Positions 6,761 to 13,938 of a stretch of 27,258 bases of DNA are shown in pieces. Position 1 is the first letter of the stretch; the number at the start of each line of letters is the position of its first letter. This DNA comes from an uncultured Lachnospiraceae bacterium (GTDB lineage Bacteria; Bacillota; Clostridia; Lachnospirales; Lachnospiraceae). The position numbers and the translations under genes were made by a program. The notes below the pieces were generated by a model. It saw only the letters and a list, made by a program, of their open reading frames with translations. It did no database searches and was not told the origin of the DNA. The stretch covers positions 1-27,258 of the forward strand of contig CAKRJM010000005.1 in the NCBI GenBank assembly GCA_934351765.1. Direction: 5' to 3'.

Positions 6761-7279
6761 TCACTTCCCCAGATATACCATCAAAAGCCCCAGAAAGATA
6801 CAGCCCTGTGCAGCGCTGTTGATTCCCTGTTCGATCCAGTTGGATTTTGGATCGGAACTGTCCAGCTTTTTCGCACACCGGATCATCAGTCCCATTCCAA
6901 TGAATCCGGCCAGGAAAAACAGCCCCTGCGGCAGATGAAAAACGGCATGAACGGCACCGGAAAGCGAGCCGGCTCCGGTGAATGCAGAAAAGAAAAGTCC
7001 GGCGATGACGCCAAGCAGTCCCAGCGGCATAGCGATGCGCATCTGGACAAACAGCGGCCAGATATTCTTCTTCTGCACCGCGGCAATCAATTTCCAGATC
7101 ACCTTCAAAGCGCCGGACAGAAACATGACGGCGGCACACACCTCTACAAACAGACTCTTTACGATCATTCCCAGAAGAATACCGGTTCCCGCGAAAAATA
7201 ATACCGGAAGCGCGTCCATAAGCGCCATCGGAACCGTGAATCCCTCCGGGATCGTATCCTTAGTCATTGTCTTTTTCAT
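6761..7279 (-). CDS. Hypothetical integral membrane protein
   Basis: 172 residues on the minus strand with about five hydrophobic segments (for example MALMDALPVLFFAGTGILLG, MIVKSLFVEVCAAVMFLSGA and SGAVHAVFHLPQGLFFLAGF). I do not recognise a named family and assign no function. The start at 7279 has AGAAGGA eight bases upstream on the minus strand; the in-frame Met five codons in is less well placed. It stands alone: its 3' end converges on the toxin remnant and its 5' side faces a gene-free region with copy A of the structured repeat. Residues after the last helix are short, so the protein has almost no soluble part except a loop rich in Lys, Asp and Ser near residue 140. Confidence 0.75.
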   Translation of the reverse strand: MKKTMTKDTIPEGFTVPMALMDALPVLFFAGTGILLGMIVKSLFVEVCAAVMFLSGALKVIWKLIAAVQKKNIWPLFVQMRIAMPLGLLGVIAGLFFSAFTGAGSLSGAVHAVFHLPQGLFFLAGFIGMGLMIRCAKKLDSSDPKSNWIEQGINSAAQGCIFLGLLMVYLGK

Positions 7280-7353
7280 AAATAATGTTCCTTCTATGAT
7301 TTGATCCCATATAGTTTACCGAAAAAAAGAGGAGATGTCAAAAGCGGAGGTTG

Positions 7354-7633
7354 TCATATCGCAGATATACGCCGCCCCGGCATATTACTGCTCCGGGAGA
7401 CCGCTCTCGCTTAACCCTCGCGGCCAGCGGCACATAACCTTCGCCGGCCGCTTTCATTCCGGCTCAGGAAGTGCCGGGGCTCGGGACGTCCCCTTCGCAG
7501 TTAATATGACCGTGGCGGCTGTGCAAACAGCACATAAAGGAAATTTGATTTAGTCCATCTTACTTTGTGCATAGTGACAATCTCAATTCCTGTCCTTATT
7601 GTCCGCCACCGGCGGCAGGGAAGATTTTATAGA
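7354..7633 (+). ncRNA. Structured repeat element, copy A (candidate non-coding RNA)
   Basis: About 280 bases matching copy B at 13472-13756 in the same orientation. The outer helix pairs 7371-7391 with 7497-7519 (GCCGCC with GGCGGC, CATATTACTGC with GCAG-T-TAATATG, one C-T mismatch and one bulged A). Right after it CTGT-GCAA-ACAG forms a GNRA-loop hairpin (7519-7530). A second helix pairs GCACA (7530-7534) with TGTGC (7566-7570), competing for one base with the hairpin. A third pairs GACAAT (7576-7581) with ATTGTC (7598-7603). The enclosed 7392-7496 differs strongly from copy B apart from a shared CGGCACATA; the 3' part (7519-7633) is well conserved. Strand is inferred. A 72-codon frame at 7335-7553 overlaps it, but its start and frame are not kept in copy B. 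It lies in a gene-free region of 522 bases. Confidence 0.62.
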
Positions 7634-7801
7634 TGGAAGAAAACAAAGCCGAGTTTCGAAGTAAATCTGGCCACGGAAACAAAAGACAGATACCGACGAT
7701 TCCCCGGAAACGCAGCGCGACTCCCGTAAGAAACGGCGGTATCGGACTGTGGAAGCAGAGTGGGCTCGAGTCTTCAGAATCTTTCGCCTGTCCTCACACG
7801 C
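7634..7801. other. Rest of the gene-free region between copy A and the LysR gene
   Basis: No gene is supported here. The only structure noted is an inverted repeat, GATACCG (7689-7695) with CGGTATC (7737-7743). Bases 7745-7772 (CTGTGGAAG then GGGCTCGAG) weakly resemble the right arm of the hairpin found after copy B, so the repeat unit may extend this far; this is tentative. Confidence 0.4.
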
Positions 7802-8689
7802 CTACCACCCCATCAGCCCATTCTCTCTCGCATATGCTCTTGCCTGCTCCTGAAACTGTCTCAGAACCCGCAGATTGCTTTTATCTGTGAAAGTGTTTGT
7901 GATCATATAGGTGATTCGTTCCGGCGGCGGGCTTTCCAGCTCATAGATCTGGATAGGATAGCTTTTCATCAATTCTTTTGCGTTCTGCTCCTGAAGAATC
8001 GCCCAGTAATCGGTGTGATTCAGAAAATTTCTCATAACATCTAAGGAATCAACGGCGAAGGCATACTGGCCGGAGCCGAAGGCAGCCTGATGCCAGATGT
8101 CGAAATCATTATTCCAGACCCAGTGAATCTCCTTGGAGGGATCCAGGTCGGAGACAGAGATCTTTTTCACCGGTCCGGGGTGCTCCGCATAGCGGACGAT
8201 CCGGTAGGACTGGCGGAAGATTGGTTCGCACAGCACATGGGGATTGTCGATGACGTAGCCGACAAAGGCGATATCCAGCTCCTTGTTGGTGATCATCTGA
8301 TAGGCGGTGGTGGACTGATGGCTTTCCAGGATCATTCTGGTTCCGCTGATACGGATCTGCCGGAGGCAGATGTCAGTGACAAAGGGAACCTTCAGACTGT
8401 CGATGGAGGCGATCCGCAGGGTGTTGGAGATGGTTTCCGTCTCCTGGAAAAGCTCCTGCTGGCAGGTCAGAAGCTTCCGGGCGTTTTTTAAAAACATCTG
8501 GCCCTTATAGGTGATTTCCACCGATTTTTTCCCCGGTGTACGCCGGATCAGTTCAAAGCCCAGTTCCTCCTCCAGGGTTTTGATCCGGTTGGAGACGGCA
8601 GGCTGGGTCTTGTAGACGCGTTCGGCGGTGTGAGAGATATTTAAGGTTTCACATAAAATTACGAAGGTTTCCAGCTGCTGATAATCCAT
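7802..8689 (-). CDS. LysR-family transcriptional regulator
   Basis: 295 residues. LysR regulators bind DNA with an N-terminal winged helix and sense a small co-inducer with a C-terminal periplasmic-binding-like domain. Seen: MDYQQLETFVILCETLNISH, then TAERVYKTQPAVSNRIKTLE and ELGFELIRRTPGKKSVEIT (helix-turn-helix region, residues 1-60), and an effector domain with DIAFVGYVID. The start at 8689 is chosen because it gives the canonical LysR beginning and has AGAGAGG six bases upstream; an upstream Met at 8719 would add ten non-family residues. It is divergent from the NhaC-type gene across 204 bases that contain a perfect palindrome, so it probably controls the 8894-13370 unit in response to its substrate. 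Confidence 0.9.
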   Translation of the reverse strand: MDYQQLETFVILCETLNISHTAERVYKTQPAVSNRIKTLEEELGFELIRRTPGKKSVEITYKGQMFLKNARKLLTCQQELFQETETISNTLRIASIDSLKVPFVTDICLRQIRISGTRMILESHQSTTAYQMITNKELDIAFVGYVIDNPHVLCEPIFRQSYRIVRYAEHPGPVKKISVSDLDPSKEIHWVWNNDFDIWHQAAFGSGQYAFAVDSLDVMRNFLNHTDYWAILQEQNAKELMKSYPIQIYELESPPPERITYMITNTFTDKSNLRVLRQFQEQARAYARENGLMGW

Positions 8690-8745
8690 TTTAGACCTCT
8701 CTTTCCTGTCATGATACAAACCGTGAAAATCTATACAGGCAATTC

Positions 8746-8770
8746 AAAATATAAATGACATTTATATTTT
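8746..8770. promoter_or_regulatory. Perfect palindrome in the divergent LysR/transporter region
   Basis: AAAATATAAATG (8746-8757) and CATTTATATTTT (8759-8770) are perfect inverted repeats around one A. The site lies 17 bases upstream of the predicted -35 of the transporter promoter and 57 bases from the regulator start, a position typical for a LysR activation or autoregulation site. Confidence 0.65.
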
Positions 8771-8787
8771 ATAGAAAAATAATCAAT

Positions 8788-8817
8788 TTGTCAAAAGCAT
8801 TGCAGGCATAGTATACT
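8788..8817 (+). promoter_or_regulatory. Promoter of the transporter/aminotransferase unit
   Basis: TTGTCA (8788-8793), 18-base spacer, TATACT (8812-8817); about 76 bases before the start codon. It is just downstream of the palindrome. Consensus-based prediction. Confidence 0.6.
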
Positions 8818-8893
8818 TTTTCTATGAAACAAACTGTGCAGCGGCCGCACAGAACAAGAGGATGAAGACATATCCGGAATGGAGGTATTGTTT

Positions 8894-10255
8894 ATGGAAA
8901 AGAAGAGGATGGAGTTTTACGGAGGGATCTTTGGCGCGATCCTGCCGTTTCTTGTGATGGTAGCCATCATGATCACTCTGACGGTTACGAAAAATAACGG
9001 ATTAAAATGCTTCTGGGTTGCCGGTCTTGCCGCACTCTGCGTAAGCTTTCTCATGGCAAAGAACAAAAAAGAGGTTCATTCAATCGCTATTGATTCCCTG
9101 AGAGACCCCATGTTTTCCACCATGGTCATTATTTTCCTGCTGGCTGGCGTGCTTTCCTACATGCTCCGTGACAGCGGCCTGATCAATGGTCTGATCTGGC
9201 TTTGTACATCGCTTCATATCAACGCCGGTCTTCTTCCGGCTGCAACGTTCTTAATTTCGGTTGTCATTTCAACAGCCTGCGGAACCCAGGGCGGAACGAT
9301 CAGTACCGTAACACCGATCATGTTTCCACTGGCAGTACAGATGGGCTGCAATCCGGCGGTTATGCTGGGAGCCATCATCGGCGGCGCCATGTTCGGCGAC
9401 AATCTGGCTCCGATCTCTGATACGACCATTGCTTCTTCCGGCGCTTTTCATGCAAATGTAAAGCAGGTGGTTCAGTCCCGCCTGAAATACTCCCTGATTG
9501 CCGGAGTGATCGCGCTGGTGCTGTTCGTGATCTTCGGGCTTACGACGACCTCCGCTCATACGGCGGCTTATACTGCAGATCCGTCCTCAGCCATGACGCT
9601 GATCATGCTCATCATTCCCGTTGTCATGATCATCATGATGCTCCGGGGCGCAGAACTGGTTCCGGTTCTTCTGGTCTGCAACATCATGGCATTTGCCTTT
9701 AATGTAATCTTCGGTTTTGTTCCGCTGGCGACCATGATTACCACGGACAGCCCCATCGTAAGAGGCATGGAGGGCATGACCGGCGTTATCTTCTTTACCG
9801 TCTGGATCATGATCCAGAACGGATACCTGAAAGCAGCAGGCGTCTTTGAGGTTCTGATCGAAAAGCTTGGAAACATCTGCAAGAGCGCACGTAGTGCCGA
9901 ACTGATCTCCATGCTGGTGATTGTAGTTACCATTATGATGACCGCTTCCGGTACGGTTACCATTGTGGTTTCCGGCCCGGTTGTATATGAGCTTTTTAAG
10001 AAATTCAATATCGACCGTCACCGCGGTGCCAACTTCCTGGACGGCACTGCCTGTGGTGCAGGTGCGATCCTTCCCTGGAACAATTCGGTGCTGATCATGC
10101 TGGGCCTTGCCGTAGCAACGGAGCTGATCCCGGCTGATTATTCGCCCTTAAATTTCTTCCCGTTCTGTTTCTATTCCTTTGCACTGCTGGGCGTATACCT
10201 GATCTGTGCATTGACCGGCCTGTTTCGGAAGGAAGACGAGAAGAATTATCAGTAG
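8894..10255 (+). CDS. NhaC-family sodium-coupled antiporter
   Basis: 453 residues with about twelve membrane segments. The NhaC family includes Na+/H+ antiporters and the malate/Na+-lactate antiporter MleN, so the cargo may be an organic acid and not only protons. Family stretches: FLLAGVLSYMLRDSGLINGL, STACGTQGGTISTVTPIMFP, LGAIIGGAMFGDNLAPISDT and LDGTACGAGAILPWNNSVLI. Start at 8894 is chosen over 8879 because GGAGG (8881-8885) lies eight bases before it. First gene of a four-gene unit with two aminotransferases and an RraA-like aldolase; that context argues for uptake or exchange of an amino or hydroxy acid. Substrate unknown. Confidence 0.85.
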   Translation: MEKKRMEFYGGIFGAILPFLVMVAIMITLTVTKNNGLKCFWVAGLAALCVSFLMAKNKKEVHSIAIDSLRDPMFSTMVIIFLLAGVLSYMLRDSGLINGLIWLCTSLHINAGLLPAATFLISVVISTACGTQGGTISTVTPIMFPLAVQMGCNPAVMLGAIIGGAMFGDNLAPISDTTIASSGAFHANVKQVVQSRLKYSLIAGVIALVLFVIFGLTTTSAHTAAYTADPSSAMTLIMLIIPVVMIIMMLRGAELVPVLLVCNIMAFAFNVIFGFVPLATMITTDSPIVRGMEGMTGVIFFTVWIMIQNGYLKAAGVFEVLIEKLGNICKSARSAELISMLVIVVTIMMTASGTVTIVVSGPVVYELFKKFNIDRHRGANFLDGTACGAGAILPWNNSVLIMLGLAVATELIPADYSPLNFFPFCFYSFALLGVYLICALTGLFRKEDEKNYQ

Positions 10256-10295
10256 CATACCGTGAAAGGAACGTATAAAAGTGAGGGGAAGAATC

Positions 10296-11501
10296 ATGAA
10301 ACGAACATATCTGGACAGTGCGGCCACCAATCTGGTGGATCCGCGGGTCCTCGGCATGGCAAGGCAGTTTGTGGATCTGTACAGTGATCCGGAATTGACC
10401 ACGGCAGATGTATTCCGCATGCAGAAGCAGTCTCTGGCTGATGCAAGAAAGACCGTGGCTGAATTTTTAGGATGCGATGCGTCCGAGATTGCGCTTATGC
10501 AGAGTACCTCCCATTCGCTGGGAAGCCTGGCGGTCTCCATACCGCTTAAAAAGGGTGATAATGTTCTGGTCTGCGATCTGGAGTATCAGGCTTCGGTGGT
10601 TACCTGGCAGGCCGAGGCAGAGCGGAAGGGCTTTGAGGTGCGGCAGGTAAAAACCTCCGGAGGAAGGATCACCGCCGAGGATTTTGAAAAATACATTGAT
10701 GAACACACAAAGGTGATTCTGCTGGCGGCGGTGCAGGAGATCAACGGCTACCGTGCCGATGTGAAAAGGATCGGAGATCTGGCTCATAAACACGGAATCC
10801 TATATATTGTTGACGGGATTCAGGAAGCTGGTGCACTCCGGGTCAATGTGAAGGATCTGGGCATGGATATTTACTGTGCCGGCGGAAAGAAATGGCTGGG
10901 AAATCCGTTCGGAATGGGCTTCCTTTATATCCGAAAGGAGCTGCTGGACACGCTGAAGCCGCCGTATTATTCCTATTATGATATTCAGGTTCCGGCCAAA
11001 TTCGGGGATTATCTGGGATATCTGGAGGATCCGAGACGGCACCCCTTTGATGATTATGATCTGGTGGAGGATGCTTCGGTGTTTGAGACCGGCGGTTATG
11101 GGAATTTCCTCGGAGCCATGGGCTTAAACGAGGCGGTTCATGTGCTGATGGATATCGGCATGGATAAGGTCGAGGCTCATAATCTGGAGCTGAACCGTTA
11201 TCTGTATGACAATTTACATGCCATGGGACTGAACATGCAGAGCTCCGGGGAGGAAGCACATATGTCCTCCATCGTGGTATTTAACCTGGACGAATTGAAA
11301 AATAACTGCGTAGACCGGGAGCGGGAACTTCTCCGGTTCCTGCGGGAGCGGAATATTTTCGTGACACTGCGCTGCTCCACAGGGCTTGGCGGGATCCGGG
11401 TTTCGTTCCATCATTACACAACAAAGGAAGAGATTGATACGTTTTTAGACGCCGTAAGAGAATTTCTTGCGGATGGGCAGGAAAAGAGGGAAAGATCATG
11501 A
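10296..11501 (+). CDS. Class V aminotransferase (cysteine desulfurase-like fold)
   Basis: 401 residues. PLP enzyme of the class V group, which includes desulfurases, serine-glyoxylate aminotransferases and isopenicillin-N epimerase-like proteins. Seen: MKRTYLDSAATNLVDPRVLG at the start, LMQSTSHSLG, DLEYQASVVTWQ, YIVDGIQEAGALRVNV (PLP Asp), and the Schiff-base lysine in YCAGGKKWLGNPFG; the C-terminal domain ends LRCSTGLGGIRVSFHHYTT. There is no obvious Cys-containing desulfurase loop like that of IscS or NifS, so an aminotransferase, lyase or epimerase role is more likely. Start at 10296 is chosen over the upstream GTG at 10281 because GAGGGGAAG lies just before the ATG. Its last four bases (ATGA) overlap the next gene, indicating translational coupling. 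Confidence 0.82.
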   Translation: MKRTYLDSAATNLVDPRVLGMARQFVDLYSDPELTTADVFRMQKQSLADARKTVAEFLGCDASEIALMQSTSHSLGSLAVSIPLKKGDNVLVCDLEYQASVVTWQAEAERKGFEVRQVKTSGGRITAEDFEKYIDEHTKVILLAAVQEINGYRADVKRIGDLAHKHGILYIVDGIQEAGALRVNVKDLGMDIYCAGGKKWLGNPFGMGFLYIRKELLDTLKPPYYSYYDIQVPAKFGDYLGYLEDPRRHPFDDYDLVEDASVFETGGYGNFLGAMGLNEAVHVLMDIGMDKVEAHNLELNRYLYDNLHAMGLNMQSSGEEAHMSSIVVFNLDELKNNCVDRERELLRFLRERNIFVTLRCSTGLGGIRVSFHHYTTKEEIDTFLDAVREFLADGQEKRERS

Positions 11502-12196
11502 CAAAGCAGCCTGGTATGAGAATTGATTTATCATTTGAACGTCCGGCAAAGGAGATCGTGGAGCAGTTCCGCGATGTTCCGGCAGCTAATATTTCTGATG
11601 TCTGCGGACGTCTGTTCGGAATGGACGCACGGTTAAAGCCCATGGGAAAATGCAAGAAGATCTGCGGTGTGGCCTTGACGGTCAAGGCCGCCATTGCTGA
11701 CAACGGCATGTTCCATAAGGCCATGTCCATGGCACAGCCCGGTGATATCATCGTAGTGAATGCCTGCGGCGATACCAATCACAGCGTCTGCGGAGACGTG
11801 ATGTACCGCTATGCACAGACGAAGCAGATTGCCGGATTTGTGGTGGACGGAAGCGTGCGAGATGTGGATTATCTGCAGGAGCATGACTTCCCGGTGTACG
11901 CCGTTGGAACAACGCCCCGTGGGCCGTATAAGCATGCGCTGGGTGAGATCAACACGGATATTGCCTGCGGCGGCCAGGTGGTTCATGCTGGAGATCTCAT
12001 TGTCGGTGACGAGGACGGCCTTGTGGTTGTCCGCCGGGAGGACTGCGAAGCCGTTCTGGAAAAGCTGAAGGCGCAGTTCGACAAGGAAGCACTGATGACG
12101 AAGCTCATCGAAAGCGGAACCTGGGATACGGACTCGCCGATCCTGAAGGATCTGAACAGCCAGTTTGAGAAGCTTCATTTTGAAATCAACCAGTAA
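11498..12196 (+). CDS. RraA-like protein, putative 4-hydroxy-(4-methyl-)2-oxoglutarate aldolase / oxaloacetate decarboxylase
   Basis: 232 residues, RraA/HMG-aldolase family. Members of this divalent-metal group cleave 4-hydroxy-4-methyl-2-oxoglutarate or 4-carboxy-4-hydroxy-2-oxoadipate to pyruvate and a second oxo acid, or decarboxylate oxaloacetate; true RraA only inhibits RNase E. Seen: ANISDVCGRLFGMDARLKPM, GVALTVKAA, AQPGDIIVVNACGDTNHSVC and the signature AGFVVDGSVRDVDYL with the Arg-Asp pair of catalytic members; then GDEDGLVVVRRED. Overlaps the class V gene by four bases and is followed 13 bases later by a second aminotransferase. Flanking by two aminotransferases fits an aldolase acting on a 2-oxo acid made by transamination. 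Substrate not known. Confidence 0.82.
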   Translation: MTKQPGMRIDLSFERPAKEIVEQFRDVPAANISDVCGRLFGMDARLKPMGKCKKICGVALTVKAAIADNGMFHKAMSMAQPGDIIVVNACGDTNHSVCGDVMYRYAQTKQIAGFVVDGSVRDVDYLQEHDFPVYAVGTTPRGPYKHALGEINTDIACGGQVVHAGDLIVGDEDGLVVVRREDCEAVLEKLKAQFDKEALMTKLIESGTWDTDSPILKDLNSQFEKLHFEINQ

Positions 12197-12209
12197 GGGG
12201 GAAAAGACG

Positions 12210-13370
12210 ATGTTGGAGATCAACCATATTTTAGAGAAGGTTCCCGGCTCTGCGTCGGTGAACCTCATGGCAAAGGTAAAGGAACTGAAGGCACAGGGCG
12301 AGGACATCATCGGACTGGCAGGCGGCGAGCCGGATTTTGATACGCCGGACCGGATCCGTCTGAAAGCGGTCCAGTCCCTGACCGAGGGAAGAACTCATTA
12401 TGCGGTCGGAATCGGTCTGCCGGAGCTTCGTTCCGCTATTGCGGAGAAGTTGGAGAAGGAAAACAAGATCTGTGTCGGTGCCGACCAGATCGCGGTGACA
12501 CCGGGAGGAAAGTACGCCATCTATCTGGCGCTTGCGGCAGTGACAAACCCCGGCGACGAGGTTATGATCCTGAATCCGGCGTGGGTATCCTACGCACCGC
12601 TGGTGCGGATCTGCGGCGCAGTGCCGACGGCGGCCACCCTCAGCTATGAGACAAATTATGAGATCACCGAGGAAGCGCTGGAGCAGGCTTACACGGAAAA
12701 GACAAAGGCGGTCATCGTAAACTGCCCCAACAATCCCACCGGAAAGATCCTCTCCGAAAAAGAGGCGGATGTGCTGGAGGCCTTTGTGAAAAAGCATGAT
12801 GTGTATCTCATTTCCGATGAGGTGTATGAGCGGATCGTCTATGGAGATGCCGTAAACGTAAGCCCTGCGAGCCATGCCGATATCGCAGATCATGTGATCA
12901 CATGCAACGGATTTTCCAAGTCGGTGGCCATGACCGGCTGGAGACTGGGCTATCTGGCAGCACCGAAGCATCTGATGAAGGCCATCACCATCATGCATTC
13001 TCATACCATCACCGGCTGCAGCACCTTTATTCAGGACGCAGCTGTGGAAGCCTTCCGGTGCGGCGCGGAAATCGAAGCTATGAGAAAGCGGTATGAGATC
13101 CGCCGGGATCAGTTCATTAGCGCCCTCAACGAAATTCCGGGCGTAAACGCAAGATTTCCCGAAGGCGCATTCTACGCCTGGGTCAAGATCGAAAAGGACG
13201 GCATGAACTCCTTCGAAACCGCCGATTATCTCCTGGAAAAATGCGGCGTAATCGGCATGCCCGGTGAAGCCTACGGCTCCGGAGCCGAGCACTGCCTCCG
13301 CTTCTCCTTCGCCAACTCCGACGACGAACTGAAAGAAGCCGCAAAACGAATCAAGCAGGCACTCCTTTAA
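12210..13370 (+). CDS. Class I/II pyridoxal-phosphate aminotransferase (aspartate aminotransferase-like)
   Basis: 386 residues. Fold-type I aminotransferase of the AspC/PatA-like group. Seen: IIGLAGGEPDFDTPDRIR, THYAVGIGLPELRSAIAEKL, VIVNCPNNPTGKILS, YLISDEVYERIVYG (PLP Asp and Tyr), the Schiff-base lysine in CNGFSKSVAMTGWRLGYLA, and the substrate-carboxylate Arg region in GSGAEHCLRFSFANSD. Start at 12210 has AAGGGGGA upstream; a longer frame from 12165 overlaps the previous gene and adds non-family residues. Last gene of the LysR-controlled unit, with a terminator 37 bases after it. Amino donor and acceptor cannot be told from sequence; pyruvate or glyoxylate from the aldolase would be logical acceptors. 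Confidence 0.9.
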   Translation: MLEINHILEKVPGSASVNLMAKVKELKAQGEDIIGLAGGEPDFDTPDRIRLKAVQSLTEGRTHYAVGIGLPELRSAIAEKLEKENKICVGADQIAVTPGGKYAIYLALAAVTNPGDEVMILNPAWVSYAPLVRICGAVPTAATLSYETNYEITEEALEQAYTEKTKAVIVNCPNNPTGKILSEKEADVLEAFVKKHDVYLISDEVYERIVYGDAVNVSPASHADIADHVITCNGFSKSVAMTGWRLGYLAAPKHLMKAITIMHSHTITGCSTFIQDAAVEAFRCGAEIEAMRKRYEIRRDQFISALNEIPGVNARFPEGAFYAWVKIEKDGMNSFETADYLLEKCGVIGMPGEAYGSGAEHCLRFSFANSDDELKEAAKRIKQALL

Positions 13371-13406
13371 AATAGAATAGAAGAAACCATTTTCAAAACA
13401 GTTCAG

Positions 13407-13441
13407 AAAAGCCGGCCGTTAAACAATGAAGGTCGGCTTTT
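13407..13441 (+). terminator. Terminator after the aminotransferase unit
   Basis: AAAAGCCGGCC (13407-13417) pairs with GGTCGGCTTTT (13431-13441), eleven pairs with one G-T, loop of 13 bases. The T-run is the end of the stem; after it comes CGGCTGTT. The A-run/T-run symmetry may let it act in both directions. Confidence 0.75.
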
Positions 13442-13471
13442 CGGCTGTTAAGTAAACGTTGGCACTTTCTT

Positions 13472-13756
13472 TCATATTAAAGTATTGACGCCGCCCCGGC
13501 ATATCACTGCTTTGAAGTATTTCCCTTCGCGGCCCACCCAGGCCAGCCAACCGGCACATACTCTAGTTGCCTCTGTCTGGCCTGGGCAGTGGATCCGCGA
13601 AAGAGTGCAGATATATCCCATTCGCGGTAGATATGACCGGGGCGGCTGTGCAAACAGTATATAGAGAAAAATTTAGTCCATCTCACTTTATACATAGCGA
13701 CAACCTTAATTCCTGTCCCTTATTGTTCATCACCGGCAGCAGGGAAGATTTATAGA
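13472..13756 (+). ncRNA. Structured repeat element, copy B (candidate non-coding RNA)
   Basis: About 285 bases matching copy A at 7354-7633. The outer helix pairs 13490-13510 with 13624-13646 without mismatch in the GC part (GCCGCCCCGG with CCGGGGCGGC, one bulged A), then CATATC with GATATG and CTGC with GCGG. Then CTGT-GCAA-ACAG, as in copy A. The second helix is GTATA (13657-13661) with TATAC (13689-13693). Relative to copy A (GCACA with TGTGC) two pairs have changed on both sides; in the outer helix T-A became C-G (7386/7503 versus 13505/13630). The enclosed domain has its own helix, CCCAGGCCAG with CTGGCCTGGG, and the shared CGGCACATA. It lies between a terminator and the tsaC promoter in a gene-free region of 568 bases. 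No clear own promoter was found; a 62-codon frame at 13567-13755 is not convincing. Confidence 0.62.
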
Positions 13757-13781
13757 CGTTTAGATTTCCAGACAACTTCGA

Positions 13782-13846
13782 GAGCCTGTCCCTGCTTCCA
13801 CAGAGGCAACTTTAATATGTGCCACCTGTGGAAGTTGGGCAGGCTC
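13782..13846. other. Long imperfect hairpin between repeat copy B and tsaC
   Basis: GAGCCTGTCC (13782-13791) pairs with GGGCAGGCTC (13837-13846, one T-G), and CTTCCACAG (13795-13803) with CTGTGGAAG (13826-13834), with GGCA/TGCC near the loop: more than 20 pairs in all. There is no T-run after it on either strand, so it is not a classical terminator. It starts 25 bases after repeat copy B and may belong to it. Confidence 0.7.
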
Positions 13847-13902
13847 AAGTAAGTCCCTGAAAAAATAAAGCTTAAATCCCCCCTCCGCCGAAAAATATCT
13901 CC

Positions 13903-13931
13903 TTTTCATTTTCTCTCCAAAATGTTATACT
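13903..13931 (+). promoter_or_regulatory. Promoter of tsaC, very close to the start codon
   Basis: TTTTCA (13903-13908), 17-base spacer, TATACT (13926-13931). The start codon at 13939 is only seven bases after the -10 element, so the transcript would begin at or next to the ATG. Confidence 0.55.
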
Positions 13932-13938
13932 AGAAATT

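Noticed and set aside
7335..7553. 72-codon frame across repeat copy A
   Set aside because: It shares a short peptide (PFAV-x-MT-x-AAVQT) with a frame in copy B, but the start, the 5' frame and the length are not shared, and there is no ribosome-binding site. The similarity is explained by the conserved outer helix and hairpin.
12231..13292. 353-codon minus-strand frame opposite the class I aminotransferase
   Set aside because: Antisense to a clear PLP enzyme with all motifs; no known family resembles it.
13567..13755. 62-codon frame across repeat copy B
   Set aside because: Starts inside the variable domain, lacks a ribosome-binding site, and copy A does not keep its frame on either side of the shared peptide.
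7354..13756. The two repeat copies as ends of a composite transposon
   Set aside because: The DNA between them is an ordinary LysR-controlled metabolic unit with matching base composition, no transposase is present, and neither copy has terminal inverted repeats.
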